DNA of 14,197 bases from JAAEQG01 sp023133475 (GTDB taxonomy: Bacteria > Planctomycetota > Phycisphaerae > UBA1845): NCBI GenBank assembly GCA_030631415.1, contig DAOVLE010000137.1, positions 1 to 14,197 of the forward strand, read 5' to 3'. Positions 13,017-14,197 of this stretch are shown one piece after another (within the stretch, counting starts at the first letter, position 1; every line of letters begins with the position of its first letter). Below the pieces are notes generated by a model. The model was not told the DNA's origin, did not search any database, and saw only the letters and a program-made list of their open reading frames with translations. The translations under genes were made by a program, and so were the position numbers.

Positions 13017-13706
13017 TCAGGACGATTTTTTCGTGCTCTTTGGGGGGCGTCCGCGTGGGCGAAGGGTGATGTCTAATCCCAGGCGATTCGCGACGCGGGC
13101 CTTCCAGGCCTTGTTGCCCAGGGGCACGCCCCGTGTGACCGATTGTCGAACATCTTGCAACACGTCCTCGTCCATCAGCCGATTCACGGTCGCCAGCCAG
13201 TTCCGCGGCCGGTTCACAGGCCAAGGCTGCACCCAGCAACGCAAGACCGACTTGCCACCCCGCCGAACCCACAGGCTGCTCCAATGCCACGCCTCAGCCA
13301 GCTTCACCAGCTTCGCCCGGCGGGCGTTGGCCTCCACGTACCGGCACACCGTCAGAAAATGCGCATCCTTCTGCACGGGAAAGCTCTTGAACCGGCCCTG
13401 GTACAACGGCCCCTCGCCGGCGGTGTGGTTGTGGGCGTGCCGGCGGTGCGTGTGCGTCACCGTCATCCACTGCATCCACGTGGACAGATTCGTCTGCTTG
13501 CCCGCGTGCACGACAAGATGCCAGTGGTTGGGCATCAGGCACCACGCCAGCAGGCCCGGCGCGCCCGGGCGATCCAGCGAATCCGCCAGCACCCGCTCGA
13601 ACGCGAGATAATCATCATCCTTCTGGAACAGAGGCAGGCGCATCACCCGCCGATTCAAGACGTGATAGACAAGCCCGGGCTTCGTGATACGTGGCGATCG
13701 TCCCAT
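13017..13706 (-). CDS. REP-associated tyrosine transposase (TnpA-REP/RAYT family)
   Basis: 229-aa Y1 HUH single-strand transposase. Visible features: N-terminal YHVLNRRV (14-21), HUH metal site in LMPNHWHLVVHAG (H61, H63), and the catalytic tyrosine motif CRYVEANARRAKLV (Y123). The C-terminal RGVPLGNKAWKARVANRLGL and RPRGRPPK region is a tail typical of the larger RAYT subgroup. Family members nick and rejoin single-stranded DNA at REP-type palindromes. All catalytic residues are present and the frame is uninterrupted, so it may be active. ATG 13706 is preferred to the TTG two codons upstream because the remnant at 11964-12065 conserves this ATG. No Shine-Dalgarno is visible; a TTGACA box lies so close that the transcript may be leaderless. 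The TGA stop lies in the left element end. Confidence 0.92.
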   Translation of the reverse strand: MGRSPRITKPGLVYHVLNRRVMRLPLFQKDDDYLAFERVLADSLDRPGAPGLLAWCLMPNHWHLVVHAGKQTNLSTWMQWMTVTHTHRRHAHNHTAGEGPLYQGRFKSFPVQKDAHFLTVCRYVEANARRAKLVKLAEAWHWSSLWVRRGGKSVLRCWVQPWPVNRPRNWLATVNRLMDEDVLQDVRQSVTRGVPLGNKAWKARVANRLGLDITLRPRGRPPKSTKKSS

Positions 13707-13712
13707 GCCCAA

Positions 13713-13740
13713 AGCTTACCAGGACTGCTCGTGATGTCAA
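13713..13740 (-). promoter_or_regulatory. Possible transposase promoter, maybe leaderless
   Basis: TTGACA (13735-13740), a 16-base spacer, then TAAGCT (13713-13718), ending six bases before ATG 13706. The -35 is perfect and the -10 is weak. If used, transcription would start at or near the ATG, in line with the missing Shine-Dalgarno. The -35 box is conserved in the remnant at 12037-12042 while its -10 is changed to TCGGCT. Confidence 0.4.
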
Positions 13741-13862
13741 GGAAATCATTCCGACACCTTTTCTGCTCCATGACACGAATAGCACTGCCGAGGCCTTCCT
13801 TGGTTTCTGTATCAGGCCGTCTACACGCTGCCGATAGTCTTGTGGGCACCGTATCCCAGGCC

Positions 13863-13929
13863 CACGGACAAAGCCCGCGGCGAGGCTTTGGTGGTTGTTA
13901 CAGGCGTATTGGCGCGGGCCTTGTCCGTG
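13863..13929. repeat. Long stem-loop, 17-bp arms
   Basis: 13863-13879 and 13913-13929 are reverse complements at 16 of 17 positions, with a 33-nt loop. An overlapping alternative stem is possible: CAAAGCC (13869-13875) with GGCTTTG (13884-13890). No gene is attached to it. It may be a dispersed palindrome or a structured RNA. Confidence 0.6.
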
Positions 13930-14109
13930 CCACACATTGCCCTGCCCACCCGCCGAGGAATAGAGACCAAAGGCCCCATCTGACAAACTGCTGTCGTTAT
14001 CGTGCTCCACTGTGGTCAGAAGACATCATCACTGGATGAAAAGTCGTCGTGCTTCTTATGGCCACGCAAGCGTGGACCGGGCACAGATATCTTTTGACAC
14101 CTGAATTCG

Positions 14110-14197
14110 TCATGCTGCGGCCCGTTGCGGGTTGGTTTTCCAGAATGCATCCCAGTCACGGTTGAGGGAAATGGACCGTAGGGCCAGCACCACCTCA
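14110..14197 (-). CDS. C-terminal end of an unidentified protein, possibly a transposase (partial)
   Basis: The last 28 codons of a minus-strand frame that enters from beyond the window and stops at TGA 14110-14112. The peptide includes EVVLALRSISLN and RDWDAFWKTNPQRAAA. A leucine-rich helix followed by a W-x-x-F/Y-W end is reminiscent of the C termini of some DDE transposases, but 28 residues are too few for a firm family call. Location next to a mobile element is the only further support. Confidence 0.4.
   Translation of the reverse strand, partial: EVVLALRSISLNRDWDAFWKTNPQRAAA

Larger units (their letters stand above)
13008..13763 (-). mobile_element. REP-associated Y1 transposase element with imperfect inverted ends
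   Basis: One transposase gene bracketed by 21-nt ends: plus strand 13008-13028 and the reverse complement of 13743-13763 agree at 17 of 21 positions (GAAAA-GTGTC core). The left end overlaps the transposase stop codon. A third copy of the end sequence occurs at 12045-12065. IS200/RAYT elements normally use subterminal hairpins rather than true inverted ends, so the exact boundaries are inferred. No flanking target duplication was identified. Confidence 0.65.
13707..14109. other. Intergenic region upstream of the transposase
   Basis: About 400 bp without a supported gene. It holds the transposase promoter candidate and element end (13713-13763), a long stem-loop (13863-13929) and a small palindrome CCACGC-AA-GCGTGG (14062-14075). 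Minus-strand open frames here run into the transposase in the wrong frame and lack recognisable protein features. Confidence 0.55.

Noticed and set aside
13615..14010. 131-aa minus-strand open frame upstream of the transposase
   Set aside because: Runs through a palindrome and the element end into the transposase in the wrong frame; no recognisable protein features.
13143..14039. 298-aa plus-strand open frame across the transposase
   Set aside because: Antisense of the transposase; His/Arg/Pro-rich with no domain.

Overview
The window looks like a chromosomal piece of a planctomycete, probably of the Phycisphaerae type. The evidence is a secreted protein with the C-terminal dockerin-like block (GDFNGDGDVD...FDFDWDDDVDTDDF) common in that group, a large secreted RHS/YD-repeat protein next to PKD and FlgD-like Ig proteins, and intergenic DNA crowded with dispersed palindromes and a REP-associated (Y1/HUH) transposase. 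This is inferred from protein style; no rRNA or marker phylogeny is available here.

All credible genes lie on the minus strand, so transcription runs from high to low coordinates. In that order: the end of an unidentified, possibly transposase, gene (14110-14197, cut by the window edge); a REP-associated tyrosine transposase in a roughly 756-bp element with imperfect inverted ends (13008-13763); a small lipoprotein whose last ~18 codons match a dispersed repeat (12254-12811); imidazolonepropionase hutI (10538-11773); the competence/recombination protein dprA (9049-10212); a secreted cohesin-like plus dockerin-like protein with a good sigma70-type promoter (7872-8627); a 776-aa secreted protein with dockerin-like, PKD and FlgD-like domains (5331-7661); a 1238-aa secreted RHS-repeat protein (1552-5268); and a 409-aa secreted FlgD-like protein (151-1380).

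Two themes stand out. First, 151-7661 is a block of exported surface or extracellular proteins: an RHS shell protein lies between two proteins with FlgD-like Ig domains, and the PKD/FlgD gene is only 62 bp upstream of it, so the two may be co-transcribed. The RHS tail (138 aa after the DPTGL motif) is glycine-rich with five cysteines and resembles no toxin I know, and no immunity-gene candidate follows it. Second, the intergenic spaces hold several repeat families: a 37-nt two-stem palindrome and a 17-nt short form, 14-nt tandem repeats, CTCTGCGT and GTCCAAAG repeats, a composite of inverted repeats between dprA and hutI, and fragments of the transposase 5' end. Some affect gene ends: the short palindrome supplies the dprA stop codon and a hairpin directly after it, and a transposase-like fragment appears to form the lipoprotein C terminus.

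hutI is the only histidine-degradation gene here and dprA the only competence gene, so neither indicates a local pathway cluster. No tRNA, rRNA or CRISPR array was seen. Long plus-strand open frames opposite the secreted-protein genes are antisense shadows.
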